A DNA stretch of 64,000 nt from Platerodrilus igneus (Eukaryota; Arthropoda; Insecta; Coleoptera; Lycidae): the NCBI GenBank assembly GCA_036346225.1, contig JARFIW010001458.1, positions 1,736,001 through 1,800,000 on the forward strand, in the 5' to 3' direction. Under the pieces are notes generated by a model that made no database searches, was not told the DNA's origin, and saw only the letters and a program-made list of their open reading frames with translations. The position numbers and the translations under genes were made by a program. This document shows, piece after piece, positions 21,825 to 33,913 of the stretch (the first letter of the stretch is position 1; every line of letters begins with the position of its first letter).

Positions 21825-21907
21825 AGGAATTTTTTAAAATTTTTTTGAAAATTTTATATTGGGAAAATTCGTGAGGCTTGAGATTTTAGTAAAAGTTTCC
21901 ACGGCAA

Positions 21908-21908
<1 letters not shown>

Positions 21909-21952
<44 letters not shown>
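21909..21952. repeat. (AT)n microsatellite, left flank of LTR A4
   Basis: Uninterrupted AT dinucleotides up to the LTR end TGCTGTGA at 21953. Confidence 0.95.
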
Positions 21953-21954
<2 letters not shown>

Positions 21955-22007
21955 CTGTGAAATGCTCCTTTGAATGCGGGAACTGGCCCTTAAAAAAAAA
22001 ACATTCG

Positions 22008-22115
22008 AGCCCCACAGATTGGGCGTCAAATTTGCTGTGAAACCACCAAACTCCGGGTACTCCGCTTTAAGAATCGAGCCCCTACGAATTGGATGCCAAA
22101 GAATGCTGTGAAACC
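22008..22115 (-). repeat. LTR-end/PBS-like modules inside LTR A4
   Basis: Two modules at the same place as in A2 and A3, with changes: the first reads TTTGACGCCCAATCTG instead of TTTGGCGCCCAACG on the minus strand. Their presence in this diverged copy shows the duplication is older than the split of these LTRs. Confidence 0.65.
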
Positions 22116-22834
22116 TACAAAGTTATTAAATTACCTGGTTCGTTGACTTTCTTCTGTTAATCGCCTCGGCTGCTCCCCTAGATAACTTTCATCCTCATTC
22201 ATAAAAAAAAAAAACACATTCCTACCACAAACACGAACGTTAACTCTATTTACATCAATATTCACAATACATTAAAATTTCAAAATTAAATTTTGAAATA
22301 AATTTCAGTATCAGAAATTTTCAAGATTACATTTATTATCATTTAAATGTGCATCCTGAATTAAAGTCCTTGTTGGATGCCTACTAATTAATGTAACAAT
22401 ATATGCAGACCGGAGTCTGAGTACAAAGGGAGCATCTACCACCCCTTTACGTTAATTTATTTATTTATTTATTTATTGAACATAGCAACCAACAGAATAT
22501 AAGTTCCAATAACAGGCTGCTTAACATAAAGGGATCGGACGAATATTAGTTCAAACACATTAGTAACATGTTAGATTACAGCACATAAATCACTAAATAA
22601 AAAACAAAGAAACTTAAGAATAATATACAAACTACAAATTGCAAATTTCAAATAAACCATATGTTTTTAAAATAACTAACACAAAGTATTCCAATTCATT
22701 ACAATTACAAAGTACATTATGTAGTATTAGGAACAAGGTTAATCTAGTACTTAAACAAGTGATTTAAATTAGGCTGGTCTTGCTCATACGATAACAGCAA
22801 GCAAACTTCATTTTGAACTTTGCTTTTGAAACAG

Positions 22835-24429
22835 TCAAAACCAATCAACTGCATAATTTGTGTTATTTAAGGCTTTACAAATTTTATAATGAGGGGAATT
22901 GATCATATTATCAGTGTGTATTTTTGGTGTGTACACTAATTCAAAAGACCTACTACACAACCTCGGAACTACAAAATAAAATTTACTAATAAAGTTCAGA
23001 TTAGAATCAAACTCCGAATGAAAAATTGAAAAAGCAAACATTAATATTTTTAAAAATCTTCTGCGTTCTAAAGATAAGTATTTAAATCTACTCACTAATT
23101 CAGAATATCTCATAAACTGTGGATAAATTCCAGTTTCATGAAACATCAAATATTTTAGAAATCTTTTTTGAACATTTTCAATTTTCGTTATGCAATTATT
23201 GTATTTAGTGGACCAAATAATAGACGCAAACTCTAATTTTGACCGCACATATGCATTGTAGAGGGCTTCATAAGTTGAACGCTGTCTAAAAGATTTGGCA
23301 TTCCTCATAACAAATCCCAACATTTTGTAAGATTCATTTACCATCGCATGTAAGTGAAAAGTAAATGTAAGTTTACTATCTAAAATAATCCCCAAATCAT
23401 TTATTTGGGAAACTTTGTGTAGAGTATGCTGGTCAATTGAATAATTAAAGTTAGTAATTTTGATTTTTTTACTGAATGTAATTGCTCTACATTTAGTATA
23501 ATTCAAATATAATTCATTTTTATTACTCCAAGAAACTAAATTTTGTAGATCATCGTTCAATTCAGTACAATCTTTAACTGAAAAAATATTTCTCCAAATT
23601 TTAAGATCATCTGCAAACTACAGTGCACTACTTTTTGTTAAAACATTGAGCAAGTCATTTATAAAGATTAAAAATAACAGTGGTCCAAGATTAGCACCCT
23701 GTGGAACACCCGAGTGTACAGAATACGGATCCGATGATTCATTTAAAAACAACATATTGTCTCCGCCCTTGAAGATAAGAAAGAAATAATTTGCAAAGAT
23801 TTATAGACATCCCAAAACTATACAACTTGGCTAAAAGTAATGTATGAGAGACTTTGTCAAAAGCTTTTTCAAAATCAAGATAGATAGCATCTGTTTGAAT
23901 ATTATTATCGAGCGCTTGTGCTAGCTCTTGAACGAATATATATAAATTAGTTTCTATTGATTTTTGCGGCATAAAACCATGCTGTAGCACTGAGATGTAC
24001 GGTTGAACATGTAAAAGATTTTGTTGTATAGTATAATTTCAAAAGTTTTGACACTGAATTAGATATTGATATCGGCCTGTAATTTACAACATCGTTTTTC
24101 TTGCCTTTCTTAAAGATAGGGCAAACTTTAGTAACTTTCCACTTTGATGGGTATGACTGTGTTTTAATAATACAATTAAAAATCATCAACAACGGATAAC
24201 TCAAGATTTTCCAATAGGCTTTTATAATATAAGATGGAATTTGGTCTGGACCTGCAGCCCTTTTGGGCTTTAACCGCTTTACAGCCTCCTGTATATCATT
24301 CAATGTTATTTCATTTATAGCTAAAATGTCAGCCGTAAAATTCTCTTTAGGATCGAAAGTCACAGATGTATAGTTAGGTGAATTGACACTGTATACCGAT
24401 TTAAAATATTTAGCAAATGCATCCACCAC
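22835..24429 (-). pseudogene. LINE ORF2, reverse transcriptase part (broken)
   Basis: Successive frames show RT motifs in order: AAGPDQIPSYIIK and NYRPISISNSVSK (24429-23947), GFMPQKS and DAIYLDFEKAFDKVSH (23990-23739), GVPQGANLGPLLF near 23710, then FADDLKIW near 23600, and a C-terminal region (23560-22835) with the usual YNAYVRSKLEF segment. The codon just before FADD is TAG, probably from CAG. At least two frameshifts separate the pieces. The catalytic ADD is intact but the gene is dead. Confidence 0.85.
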
Positions 24430-24491
24430 TTCCTTTGGCGTATTTAAATCGGAATTTAAATAAGTATACGGAAAGGAATTGCCTACGTTAT

Positions 24492-24764
24492 TTACGCGTT
24501 TTGTTTTAAGTAGGACCAGAAAGAAGAAGCATTATTATTGATATTATTTTCAATTAAATCCACATGATTCCGATGACAGTGTTTGATTTCAAGCTTTATT
24601 TGTCTACGCAATTGATCGAACTTTTCATAGTCAGTATTTTTCTTGTAACGTTTCCAAAGCTTATGCAGGCGATGTTTTGATTTGATTTTAGCAATTAATT
24701 CGGGTGTAAACCAAATGGAGTAGTTATATCTATGTTGCCTTGTTTTAGGTACAGCTACATCCAA
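24492..24764 (-). pseudogene. LINE ORF2, linker between endonuclease and RT
   Basis: SIWFTPELIAKIKSKHRLHK and a basic helical segment are the usual spacer between the endonuclease and RT of Jockey/CR1-like LINEs. Its frame is separated from both neighbours by stops or shifts. Confidence 0.7.
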
Positions 24765-24766
24765 TG

Positions 24767-25628
24767 CTAGAAATAAGAGATGATAAAACCGATCTGTTTT
24801 TGATCAACATCAGAGAAGAGGTTTATAGAATTCCAATCCGTAGCATCCAACATATTATAAAGAAGATCATAATTTGCACGTTTAAAATTAAGTTGAGGAC
24901 CAGCAAAGCTAAATTGTTTTGACTCAATTGTCGCGTTAATAGATATGATTAGAATAGGATGGTAATCATCCACTCTTAATAAGGGATCTTCGCATTCGGA
25001 AATGTCAATTAGTACATTACAAAAAACATAGTTAAGTGTCCTTCCTAATCTATTTAGTTCAGCATTGTATTGGGTCAAATTATGGAAGTTTGCAAAATTA
25101 ACTATTTCATGTTCGATGTTCGATCTAGGATTTGACAAATCATTATTTAGATAAGGCAAATTGAAATCACCTGCTATGAGCAAGACCCCAGTGATAAGTC
25201 TATATTTATTGTATAAATTATTGTAAAAGGTATTATATGTGGTTATGGCAGAGGATGGGGGAATATAAATGGCACAAATGTTGATGTATGTATTACCTGT
25301 TTTAATTGAACCCAAATATCTTCTAATTCAGTTTCTAGTCTTTCAATTCTTGAGACACTAATTGTATTTTAATTGCAATCAACACACCTCCACCCTCAGA
25401 AACGCCAAGCTGTGTAAAATTTCTATCCTTCCTAAAAATAGTATATCTATTATCTAAAATTTCATTATCACAAATATTATTATTTAACCATGTCTCTACT
25501 ATAATGATTACATCATAATTATATGCAAGAGCATTTAGTAATAGTGAATGTAATTTAGTTTTTATTCCACCAGCATTCTGATAATAAATGTTTAAACTAG
25601 TATTTTTAATGGACATCAATAAATTCAT
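24767..25628 (-). pseudogene. LINE ORF2, APE-type endonuclease (broken)
   Basis: The first piece (25628-25335) has LNIYYQNAGGIKTK, VETWLNN and SEGGGVLIAI. The second (25315-24767) has AIYIPPSS, IAGDFNLP, GRTLNYVF and DDYHPILI. These are the metal-binding and catalytic blocks of the endonuclease family in order. One break near 25320-25335 separates them. Confidence 0.85.
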
Positions 25629-25739
25629 TTACGGATTTAATTAAATAAATTTTGCTCTCGTCTTTAGCCCGCATAAAGATCTTTCCATTTTTGCACCACA
25701 GATACTTGATGTTATTAGTTTTCTTGAATTCCCGAGCCC
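25606..25739 (-). pseudogene. LINE ORF1, C-terminal end
   Basis: A frame open from the LINE's 5' edge reads FKKTNNIKYLWCKNGKIF and then MRAKDESKIYLIKSV before its stop at 25606. KYxWxKNGxIFxR is the end of many insect LINE ORF1 proteins. ORF2 starts at 25628 or 25616, so the two frames overlap by roughly 10-23 bases, which suggests coupled translation. Confidence 0.65.
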
Positions 25740-27428
25740 GGTTCGTCTAATTGAGCTCAAAGACATACCCAAATTTTCATCATAATTCAGAACATCAATA
25801 CTAAATACCCCTTTCTACTTAAACAAGCAAATTTCATCTTAAAATTAAAATTTTATGGTTAGTACAATTTCACTAATGTCCATTTAAAGTAAATCAATTA
25901 TAAAGTTATTCAACACACACAAAAATATCAAAGTTCAAACAAAATAGTATAAATTACCTGAAGGTTACTGCACTCGTAGCTTCAATGTACATCGTCCCTT
26001 TTGTTAATCACACCATTCCAACTGGATTATATTTACAGCTTCTGATTCTCAACGCTTTTAAAATTTTCTCCATCACCATTTATTTAAATTTGTCTCAGGG
26101 CTTTTCCGGAACTCATCTGTGTATATCTGACCCTTGTTTTGTGGATCCAGACACGTTTATGAACCATTTAATCATTAACACCCCCGAAAATAGCAAAGAA
26201 ATTCATACTTCTTTCACCAATATACGCCAAAACTGCCTACTTTTGTGTATACATTTGTCGTTGTAAATTTTACTAATTGGTGCAGTGATACTAAATTTTA
26301 TTACCTTGTATCTAAGTGCACTCAAGTACATTCATGTTAGCACGTAAATAACAAACTGTTTTAAATCACCAAAATATACGAGCAAACTTTAAATTATTCT
26401 ATCAAACTAAAATGCACTGTTTAACGTCTTGAATCAAGTCGCGGATGTAAGAGCTTGTTCATATTCACCTGGGTATATATAGCGGTTAGCCTGTCTGTCG
26501 GTCGAGTCCTCAAAACGGGCAATTCTAAAGAATTTCGCATGCTAGGTTCCCAGTCCGTAGCCTGTGCGTCGGTTTTTACGAATTTTGTACTCGCCCAGTT
26601 AAATCTCAGAAATTTCAACACGGCACGCAATGTCTGGAAATAACTAATTGACTTCTATACCGAAATGTTATTTTTACCTCTCAAATTTTGCCTTTTACTT
26701 TCAACCAATCGCAACCCCATGACGTTGCTCTACTCACGCCTTTTACTATATGTGCCTCGGTCTTGCGCATATTATCTGTCTCTATCTAACCTGTTCTTAG
26801 TGGTGCAAATTGATATTCCTTACTATCGATTATTTCAGTCCATGTGGACTATCTGGGTTAAATAACCCCGTATCGCGCCTTCCCGTGAATATTAAGCCCC
26901 GGTTTCTCCAAGATTCTTTGTAACCATTAATTATCTACAAAATTTTCGCCGAATGAGCTTTTTAAACTACGCAGGTGTTCAAACATAATATTAATTCTCA
27001 GAGCTTTATTTTATTGGGTTTTTACAAGTTTTTATAGATATTATATGTTACTAACGGTTCAATTAACTTCAATTAAAATTAATACCCTTTAAATTTTAGT
27101 GAATCCTAACTAAATATTAATTATTATCTGTACGTTTTGTTTAATACCGGTTACTTAAAATAGGGTTAATTAATATAAATTTTGCACGTAATTTCCATTT
27201 GTTTCTTTCCTCGGAATAATTACATTACACGTAGAGCTTGTTAATACTGTTTCTTTTGATATAAAGCGTCTTGTACATGATTTAAATCTCTTATTTTTAC
27301 TGAAACGAATGAATTTTTATTCTCCACGGTGTTTTAATAAAGCGTATTATCTAATAAAATTCCTTATACACGGTGATTAAAATTATTTTATGTAATTCAT
27401 TAATTTTCTACCCTGGTCTAAATATGAG

Positions 27429-27430
<2 letters not shown>

Positions 27431-27472
<42 letters not shown>
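27431..27472. repeat. (AT)n microsatellite, right flank of LTR A4
   Basis: AT dinucleotides begin immediately after the LTR edge gagta. Confidence 0.95.
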
Positions 27473-27478
<6 letters not shown>

Positions 27479-27979
27479 GCGTGATTAAGTTTCTTTAAAT
27501 TGTCTTGCACAAGATTATAATTTCGTTATAGCAGCAAATTTAAGTGGGGCACTTTCTTGCAAAATACTCATATCAATGTTCTTTCAAAAATCTTCCAAGC
27601 TGATTCACAAAAAAAAAACTTTATTAGGAAATGCTTTGGAAACTGCTCTTTTTTAACTAAAGCATTGCATTGCTAGTTGTTTTCTACTAGCCTATCCTTT
27701 CTGAAGTTAGTGTACCCGCTTCTGCAAACACGGTTAGATTTAAAACAGTTGTTTCACCATATTTTGGCGCATTTTAATGTCGCAAACAAGTTTTTTTTAC
27801 CTTAGTGTGGGTCGAAAGTGTCTGGATTACTTTCCATTGAAAATTTTAACTTCACCTCTCTTAACTACCCTACGGTGTATTATCAAATGCACAGAAAATA
27901 TTTAAATATGCGTTGAAATGCTGCCGCTTTTTTGGAAAAAAATTGACAAGCTTTTAGAGTTGAATTTCGACGGCTCCTT

Positions 27980-28250
27980 AAGTTTATGATGATGATGCCA
28001 AGAAGCTGCAGTTGGAAGCAGGAAGCGACTACGTAGACTACACTCAGGATTATTTTTTCTGGTGTGGAAGAGAATATGAAGAAGAGAAATTCTATTCGCA
28101 TGAACACACGCCAAAATATGCGCTTAGATGACTTGAAGTTACAGTACCACTTGCAAGAGAAGTTTAGGTTTGGTGGCAAGAGCATTAATCTCCCTTCACA
28201 ACCTCGTTTTCAACGTGAACTTCACGATTTAAAGACAGCTCATTTCTGAA
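27980..28250 (+). pseudogene. Unidentified coding-like remnant
   Basis: One frame reads DDDAKKLQLEAGSDYVDY and continues acidic and aromatic through GREYEEEKFYSHEH before a TGA near 28127; an overlapping frame then reads RLDDLKLQYHLQEKF and ends near 28249. The composition is more protein-like than the surroundings. I do not recognise the family. It lies just upstream of LINE ORF1-like debris on the same strand and could belong to the same element. Confidence 0.25.
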
Positions 28251-28309
28251 CGGGTTTAACCTCAAATGACGAAGAGCTTAGGCTCGAGACCACATTTTAA
28301 TAAAGCAGC

Positions 28310-28615
28310 ATTCCACAGCAACAAGTACGGCTACAAACCGTGAAGTGTAGGAAGGAAGTGCAGTGTTGCGGAAACCATGCTAAGATTGGGGACGAATGTA
28401 GAATTAACAAGAAAGCAGTACCATATTGTGCAGTATGCATAAGGACAAACTACAGAAGAAATTGAACTCCGAGGGTTTGCATGGGTTATGTAGCTAGGTC
28501 AAAAGGATATTCACCGCAAAATCGGTCAGTGAGGAAAAGCAAAAGGGGAACTAATTACCAAATAAAATACGCCGAAGCAAGTAAAATCGGCATTGCGTTT
28601 ATATAGGAGCCGTCA
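28310..28615 (+). pseudogene. LINE ORF1 zinc-knuckle region remnant
   Basis: A frame with one internal TGA reads KCRKEVQCCGNHAKIGDEC, then AVPYCAVC and TNYRR, and later NYQIKYAEASK. This parallels the Jockey-type ORF1 pattern of CCHC knuckles ending in CAxC...ANYRGC followed by a basic stretch and SYAEA. Spacing in the first knuckle is unusual. No ORF2 is found next to it on this strand. Confidence 0.4.
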
Positions 28616-28619
28616 TGTA

Positions 28620-31136
28620 TGATAATAAAATATCGGAAGTGGTTGGCGGGGTGGGGGTTGGGGGTGGAAGTGCTGCCCTATCGCGAAAGGTTTTCTACAA
28701 AGTGGTACAGTAATAAATAGCGAAGATTGAGATATATTATTTAACGACATACTGATCAAGTACTCGGCAATGGCGGAAATAAATAATAGAAACTGTCGAC
28801 TGGGGACGGGATACCCCAGACATCGAGGGTATGCTATCTTAGGTGGAAAGTGTAATGAGAAAAATCTAAACAATTGTGAGGGAAGAGGGTTGAACACAAA
28901 AGCTTAACTTTGGCATATTACCATGTGGAGTGCTAGATGCGTGAAAATACAGGCATTATCCACGAGTATAAGATAATACTAAGATACGGCAACGTACTAC
29001 CTACGTTTGAGGGACACAGGGGTACATATTAATAACAACGTTAAGTGATAATATAACCGGGGATACTAGCACTGGGAAAATAAATTAATACGCAATAACT
29101 GTGCATCTATTGTAGTTGCGATTATAAAAGATATTTGTAACACAAAGTTTAAAAGGATCCTAACCGTAGCTACAAGCAATGTATACAAGCAATTTCATCG
29201 TATTTTATTTCTATAGTATACAGAGCATACTACTTTCTGGTCTATTTTGTAAACTTACAACGTTGATGATATATTTTTAAACCCTACAGCTTGATAGTGA
29301 TGCATTGTTATCATTAATGAATAACAATATTTTAGTGTATATCGACAAATATTATAAGTTTCTAAAGACTAGCAACAACAACATAAAATTGGGTTAAGTT
29401 TAAGGGTCGCGTACGTATTGATGTTTGCGTGCCGTATTCCACGTTGAACGATATTTTTTTGGGAGTCTTTGTTTAGAATTTAAATTCGTGTGTTCCCATT
29501 TGTGTCAAAAGGCATTCGAGCCATGGCGACCGGGTCATGCCGTTGACAGGCTTCTGACATTTTAGGCTAAAGTCGTCTACTTCTTATTTTGTATTCACAT
29601 CGTGTCTCATTCTTAGACATGTTATATATTGCAGACTTAAATATGTTTGCACGCATGGTATCAATTTCAACTTGAATAAAGGTTCCGAAAAATCCCTACA
29701 AGTTTATTTCCTACAATTGGTACTAACGTTTTTCTGCTTAAGACATTTGCTTCTCTTAAAGTTGATCAGTTCTCCAAATTCATTTTAGGAAAGCGAAGTA
29801 TAGATTAGTTCTGCAAAAATTCTTAAACGCTGAAAAAATATTACAATTATTTTTATGGCGTAAAGTCGATATGAAAGGCTTGCTTAATGTGTCGTATCAC
29901 ATGAATATATGTGTGCGGTACTTTGACGTCCTGTTTCGCGTCACCCGTTCTGTAGAGGTAATTGCATTAGGGGAGTGTGAGCGTTCAGTCGAATTACTAG
30001 AACAACGTTTATACATTTCATGTTTTTACCTAACGAAGGCAATGATGCTGATTTGTGTTTTGTTTGTGTACAATTAAATGTTAAATGATTGCTAAATTAT
30101 AATATAATTACGTTAATTAACTCCATCACCTTTGGAAATGTATTTCCAAAGCATATTCTAAGTTTACGTTTGCTTTATTACCGCGAGCATTTCGTAAACC
30201 ACTGAAAACATATTCATATTCAAAGGCACTGCTAATATCTTTGAGGTGTTAAGTAGCAGCTGTATAAGCACGAAGAGTTGACATGAACGCCCTGGAAGTA
30301 GCAAAACTACATTTTCCATTTGTATATTATATCTTGCTCAGGCAAAATAAGCAAGTCGTCTAGTAGTAAAATTACTTCTTCTCCAATAAACAAATTGGGC
30401 TGCCTCGCTTTAAACATAGCCGTTCTAAGAGTTTCTACCCTTGCAAAGGTGCAGGCGCGCTAGAAAACTTTCCTTTCGCAGAAGCACTTCATTACAACAT
30501 CCACAAAAAACTTTGCTTTGCACTTTATTGGAGAAATCTTGATGAAACGGTTTCCTTTTTGACAAGTTTATGTGTATTGACAGAGCATTACAGATTTTTA
30601 CAGCATCACGTGGTTATTCATGTACTACTGGAAAATCTAAATCAAATGCTGACAGGCTTTTTCACTTGAACACATTTTTCAGAACACAACTAAAAACAAC
30701 AAAATCAAATCAACATTTTTATTTACATAAGCTGCAGGAGTTGTCAATTAATACGAGAACGTAGATGTTTCATTTTAGCAACGCAAGATAACATTGCTAT
30801 AAACAGCTTGTGCCAGGCTATCAGTCACTGGATTTAATAACTCAAAATGAAGTTGGTTATGTTTGCAAGCACGTTTAATATAGAGCGAAGGCAAATAAAC
30901 CGATGGCCTATCACGTCTTTATTTAACAAACCTGATTTAAATTTGCATTGAAGACTGCTAATAATACTAATCCCGTCTGCTATAATTAGGGGACATTTCT
31001 GTTATTGGTATTTTGGGTTATACGAGTTTCAAATAAATCATTCGCTTTGAATGAAATGGACTTCATTCTTATTAAAATAAGAGTAATAGTAAAAGTTCAT
31101 TTAAATAGGAAACGTAAATTTATGAACCGTTAGGAT
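28620..31136. other. No recognisable feature
   Basis: AT-rich sequence with only short, motif-free frames. The G-rich run at about 28638-28670 (ggttggcggggtggggg) is the only compositional feature. Confidence 0.45.
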
Positions 31137-31313
31137 GCCACGGTAAAATTTCGATATCTAATCGATATAATGGGTTCCTTAACGTTACGATGACAAATAG
31201 TGCTCCGGAATAGCTCAGATAAGACTCATCAGGGCGGTGGGTAAAAAATCGCATTCATGGACCATAAGGAACCATTAGAAAGGTCCAATAAGTCAAAACT
31301 AACTATTTTATTA
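31137..31313 (+). repeat. LTR C1 (5' truncated)
   Basis: Corresponds to the last 177 bases of LTR C2. The truncation falls in the last unit of the LTR minisatellite. Confidence 0.65.
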
Positions 31314-31331
31314 ATGGGCGCCAGGAACAGG
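31314..31331 (+). other. PBS-like site, family C
   Basis: tgggcgccaggaacagg follows ttttattaa. The same string is at 33914 and 36514. GGGCGCC resembles the TGGCGCC core of other PBSs in this window, but the match to a tRNA was not tested. Confidence 0.5.
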
Positions 31332-33460
31332 AGCAAGCAGAATCAACGAGAAATGTTCCACTATTCTCGGGCGAAACCCAAGGTAACTCACTATATCAAT
31401 AAATTAACAGGGCACAGAATTAAACCTGAATTTATTGAAGTAACTACAATGCCAAATATGAAATCAAACACATAAATATAAATTTCACTAGAACAAATAA
31501 TTCTACAAATAATCATACATACAAGATTCAAACCTAAATGATTCAAGAGAAAATTACCCAAGCTAAGTGCTCACAATAAGCAAATATATGTTTACTCCAG
31601 GTGATTGTATAGATAATATTTAACAGTAATAACGCAATGGTGTTCAGAATATCCGGGCACGAGCCCGTACGCAAAAATAATTCGTACTAAGTGAAAATTG
31701 GGGTACACGCAGACTTGGTGGCCACTAAGTAAGCTGTAACAGCATAACTCAAGTGAGTAATAATTTAACCAAGGGTCTAAGCTCGTGACTAGATTTACAA
31801 TCAATATGTATACATCACTGAAACGCATTAACGAGTGGTTAGCATTATTCATAAAAAAACCTAGCACTTACTAAGGAAGCATTCAGCCATTAGTACCTTA
31901 ATAATTTTATCATAAATACAGATTTTACATTAATTATCGCAACCCACCTTACACACAGGTGCAAGTATGGTTGCATGCAAAGCAAAATAATAAAGAGGTG
32001 AATATAAGGTTGCATACACAAAAATATTTATCCAATACTCTCAACAGAACAAACACAACACACTTAAATAAGGAAGTATACGACCTCAAGAAGTAATTCC
32101 AATGCACCAGTAGCAGTCAGGGATTCCAAATCCAACTTAACAGGATTACAGCAATTACAGATGATCACATAAGATCGCTTCAGGTGTAATATTCATCCAC
32201 GGATAACTCCAACAGGTTTCGATTAATATTTCGGTAGTACAGCAGATGGAACTTATTGTATCAATAATTAGTTCTTCGTCGGGAGCTTCAATACCATCTA
32301 TTTCAGTAAGTTGTCGAGGTTGGGTAATCGTAATACCACCAGAACGATTACTTAAACGAATCTTCACAAATGTGCATCTACTTAAATTGGAACTGCAAAC
32401 CTAAAATATGCAATTACTCTTGGACTCGCACGCAGACGTAAACTTGGACTTAAATTTGAACTAAACTCTGGAGTTAAATTTGAACCTAGATTTGAACCCT
32501 AAAATTCATGTAATACATAGAACAGGAAGTGCTATAACGCTATTACTTACCACATAACAATGTGGGTAGAATATAACAAACATCACAAAAATGTGCTTCA
32601 CGAACTGAGTGAAAGCCAACCCAATAGTATTGATCAAAACGACGTAAAATCCGCCAAAGGCGTAATAATTAACTTTCATACTCACAAACATCAGAAAGAT
32701 TAATTTTATCCAAGGTAGTAAGCAAGAATCCGCTAAAATAAGCGATATAAAGTTTTGCTTACACACCAAGTTCGTCGTTACAATTCAAAGGCTGGATCAA
32801 GAAGAACGAAGAGCCACCACATGGGCTCGTTATCGCCCTTAGGTTAGATAACGTTTTCCCACAATTAAACCACTTTTTTATGAACAAAAGCAAATTAATG
32901 TGCATCAATTAATACAGTTTTACAACAACAACTTGACAAATGTCAATTCAGTAAAATATCTAACCAAAGGAGAGATTCAAAGGCTTCTAACCACAGAGCA
33001 TTATGTTAAAAAGATTCTAAATATTGCAATGAGTTATAAAACTTAAAACGGGACGTTCCACTCCCTCTCAACTTCGAAGGAAGTAAACTCCTTAAAGTTT
33101 ACGACTTTCAGCAGCAGGCTGAACCTACTTAACCAATAACACAAAAAGCTATTCAATCATCATCAAATAATTATGTAAATAACCACTAACTATCTCTGCA
33201 AGTTAGATATAAGTGTTCAATTTTTGTAATTACACAACTTTTTTTTTTATATCATCAATAACTTCACAACATATGCACCTATAAATTCAGTACCAATAAT
33301 CAATACCAGAATATTTTTAAACACTTTCAAATAATAGCACAAATATATGTTTAAGAAAGCACAAACTAGCACAAGCATACAAACACTGCAATAATATTGT
33401 TGCCTAAAATTGCAACTTTACAAAATATTCAATAATCCGAAAAAAAAAAAATTTAGGGGT

Positions 33461-33913
33461 TGTAAAATGAAATGCAAAACAAAGTCTTGCACGTTGAGAA
33501 TTAATTTTTGTCGTTGGGACAACAAGCAATATAGTATCAATTCTGTATTTCGAACCACAAACCATAAACGTTGTGTCAATTTTTGCCAATTCGAGGTACA
33601 AACGTTTTGTGTCAATTTTTGCCAATTCGAGGCCACAAACGTTGGTCGCCAATTTTTGTCAATTCAAGGCCACACACGTTGGTCGACAATTTTTTTTTGC
33701 CAATTCTAGGCCACAGACGTTCGGGCGTCATTTTTGCCACGGTAAAATTTCGATATCTAATCGATATAATGGGTTCCTTAACGTTACAATGACAAATAGT
33801 GCTCCGGAATAGCTTAGATAAGACTCATCAGGGCGGTGGGTAAAGAATCGCATTTATGGACCATAAGGAACCACTAGAAAGGTCCAATAAGTCAAAACTA
33901 ACTATTTTATTAA
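33461..33913 (+). repeat. LTR C2
   Basis: About 450 bases from tgtaaaatgaaatgc, after the atttagggg PPT-like string, to ttttattaa before the PBS. The first half is a minisatellite (33550-33740); the second contains cgatataatggg, a possible TATA region. Confidence 0.6.
33550..33745 (+). repeat. Minisatellite in LTR C2
   Basis: About five copies of a roughly 38-base unit built from caatttttgccaattcgagg and ccacaaacgttggtcg, with small differences. It lies in the U3-like part of the LTR. The short frames here (repeating CQFLPIRG or VNFCQFE) come from this repeat. Confidence 0.8.

Larger units (their letters stand above)
19961..21900. other. Mostly unassigned stretch
   Basis: No recognisable protein domain. 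It contains one TATA-like promoter candidate (20758) and one exon-like segment (21750-21820), listed separately. Confidence 0.4.
22458..25739 (-). mobile_element. 5'-truncated LINE (Jockey/CR1-like) inserted in LTR A4
   Basis: The other LTR copies read ttacgttaattaaccaggttcg here; in A4 about 3282 bases replace the central aacca. The minus strand holds the last 44 codons of ORF1, an APE-type endonuclease, an RT and a 3' tail of AATA repeats (near 22458-22480), as expected of a non-LTR retrotransposon. There is no clear target-site duplication; a five-base target deletion is the simplest reading. Confidence 0.88.
21953..27430 (-). mobile_element. Solo LTR A4 interrupted by a LINE
   Basis: The ends match LTR A2 and A3 (TGCTGTGAAATGCTCC at the left, aaatatgagta at the right), and both ends sit in (AT)n tracts, so no interior remains. 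Removing the LINE at 22458-25739 leaves about 2.2 kb. This copy is visibly more diverged from A1-A3 than they are from one another, for example around 26850-27150. The TATA element is kept at 26481-26474 (minus). Confidence 0.88.

Noticed and set aside
31200..31260. CTGATGAG on the minus strand in family C as a hammerhead core
   Set aside because: No GAAA element or pairing stem II follows within the needed distance.
31365..31380. gggcgaaaccc on the plus strand as a hammerhead stem II and core end
   Set aside because: No CTGATGA precedes it on the same strand.
33404..33812. Several frames repeating CQFLPIRG, VNFCQFE and ELAKID
   Set aside because: All are readings of the 38-base minisatellite in LTR C.
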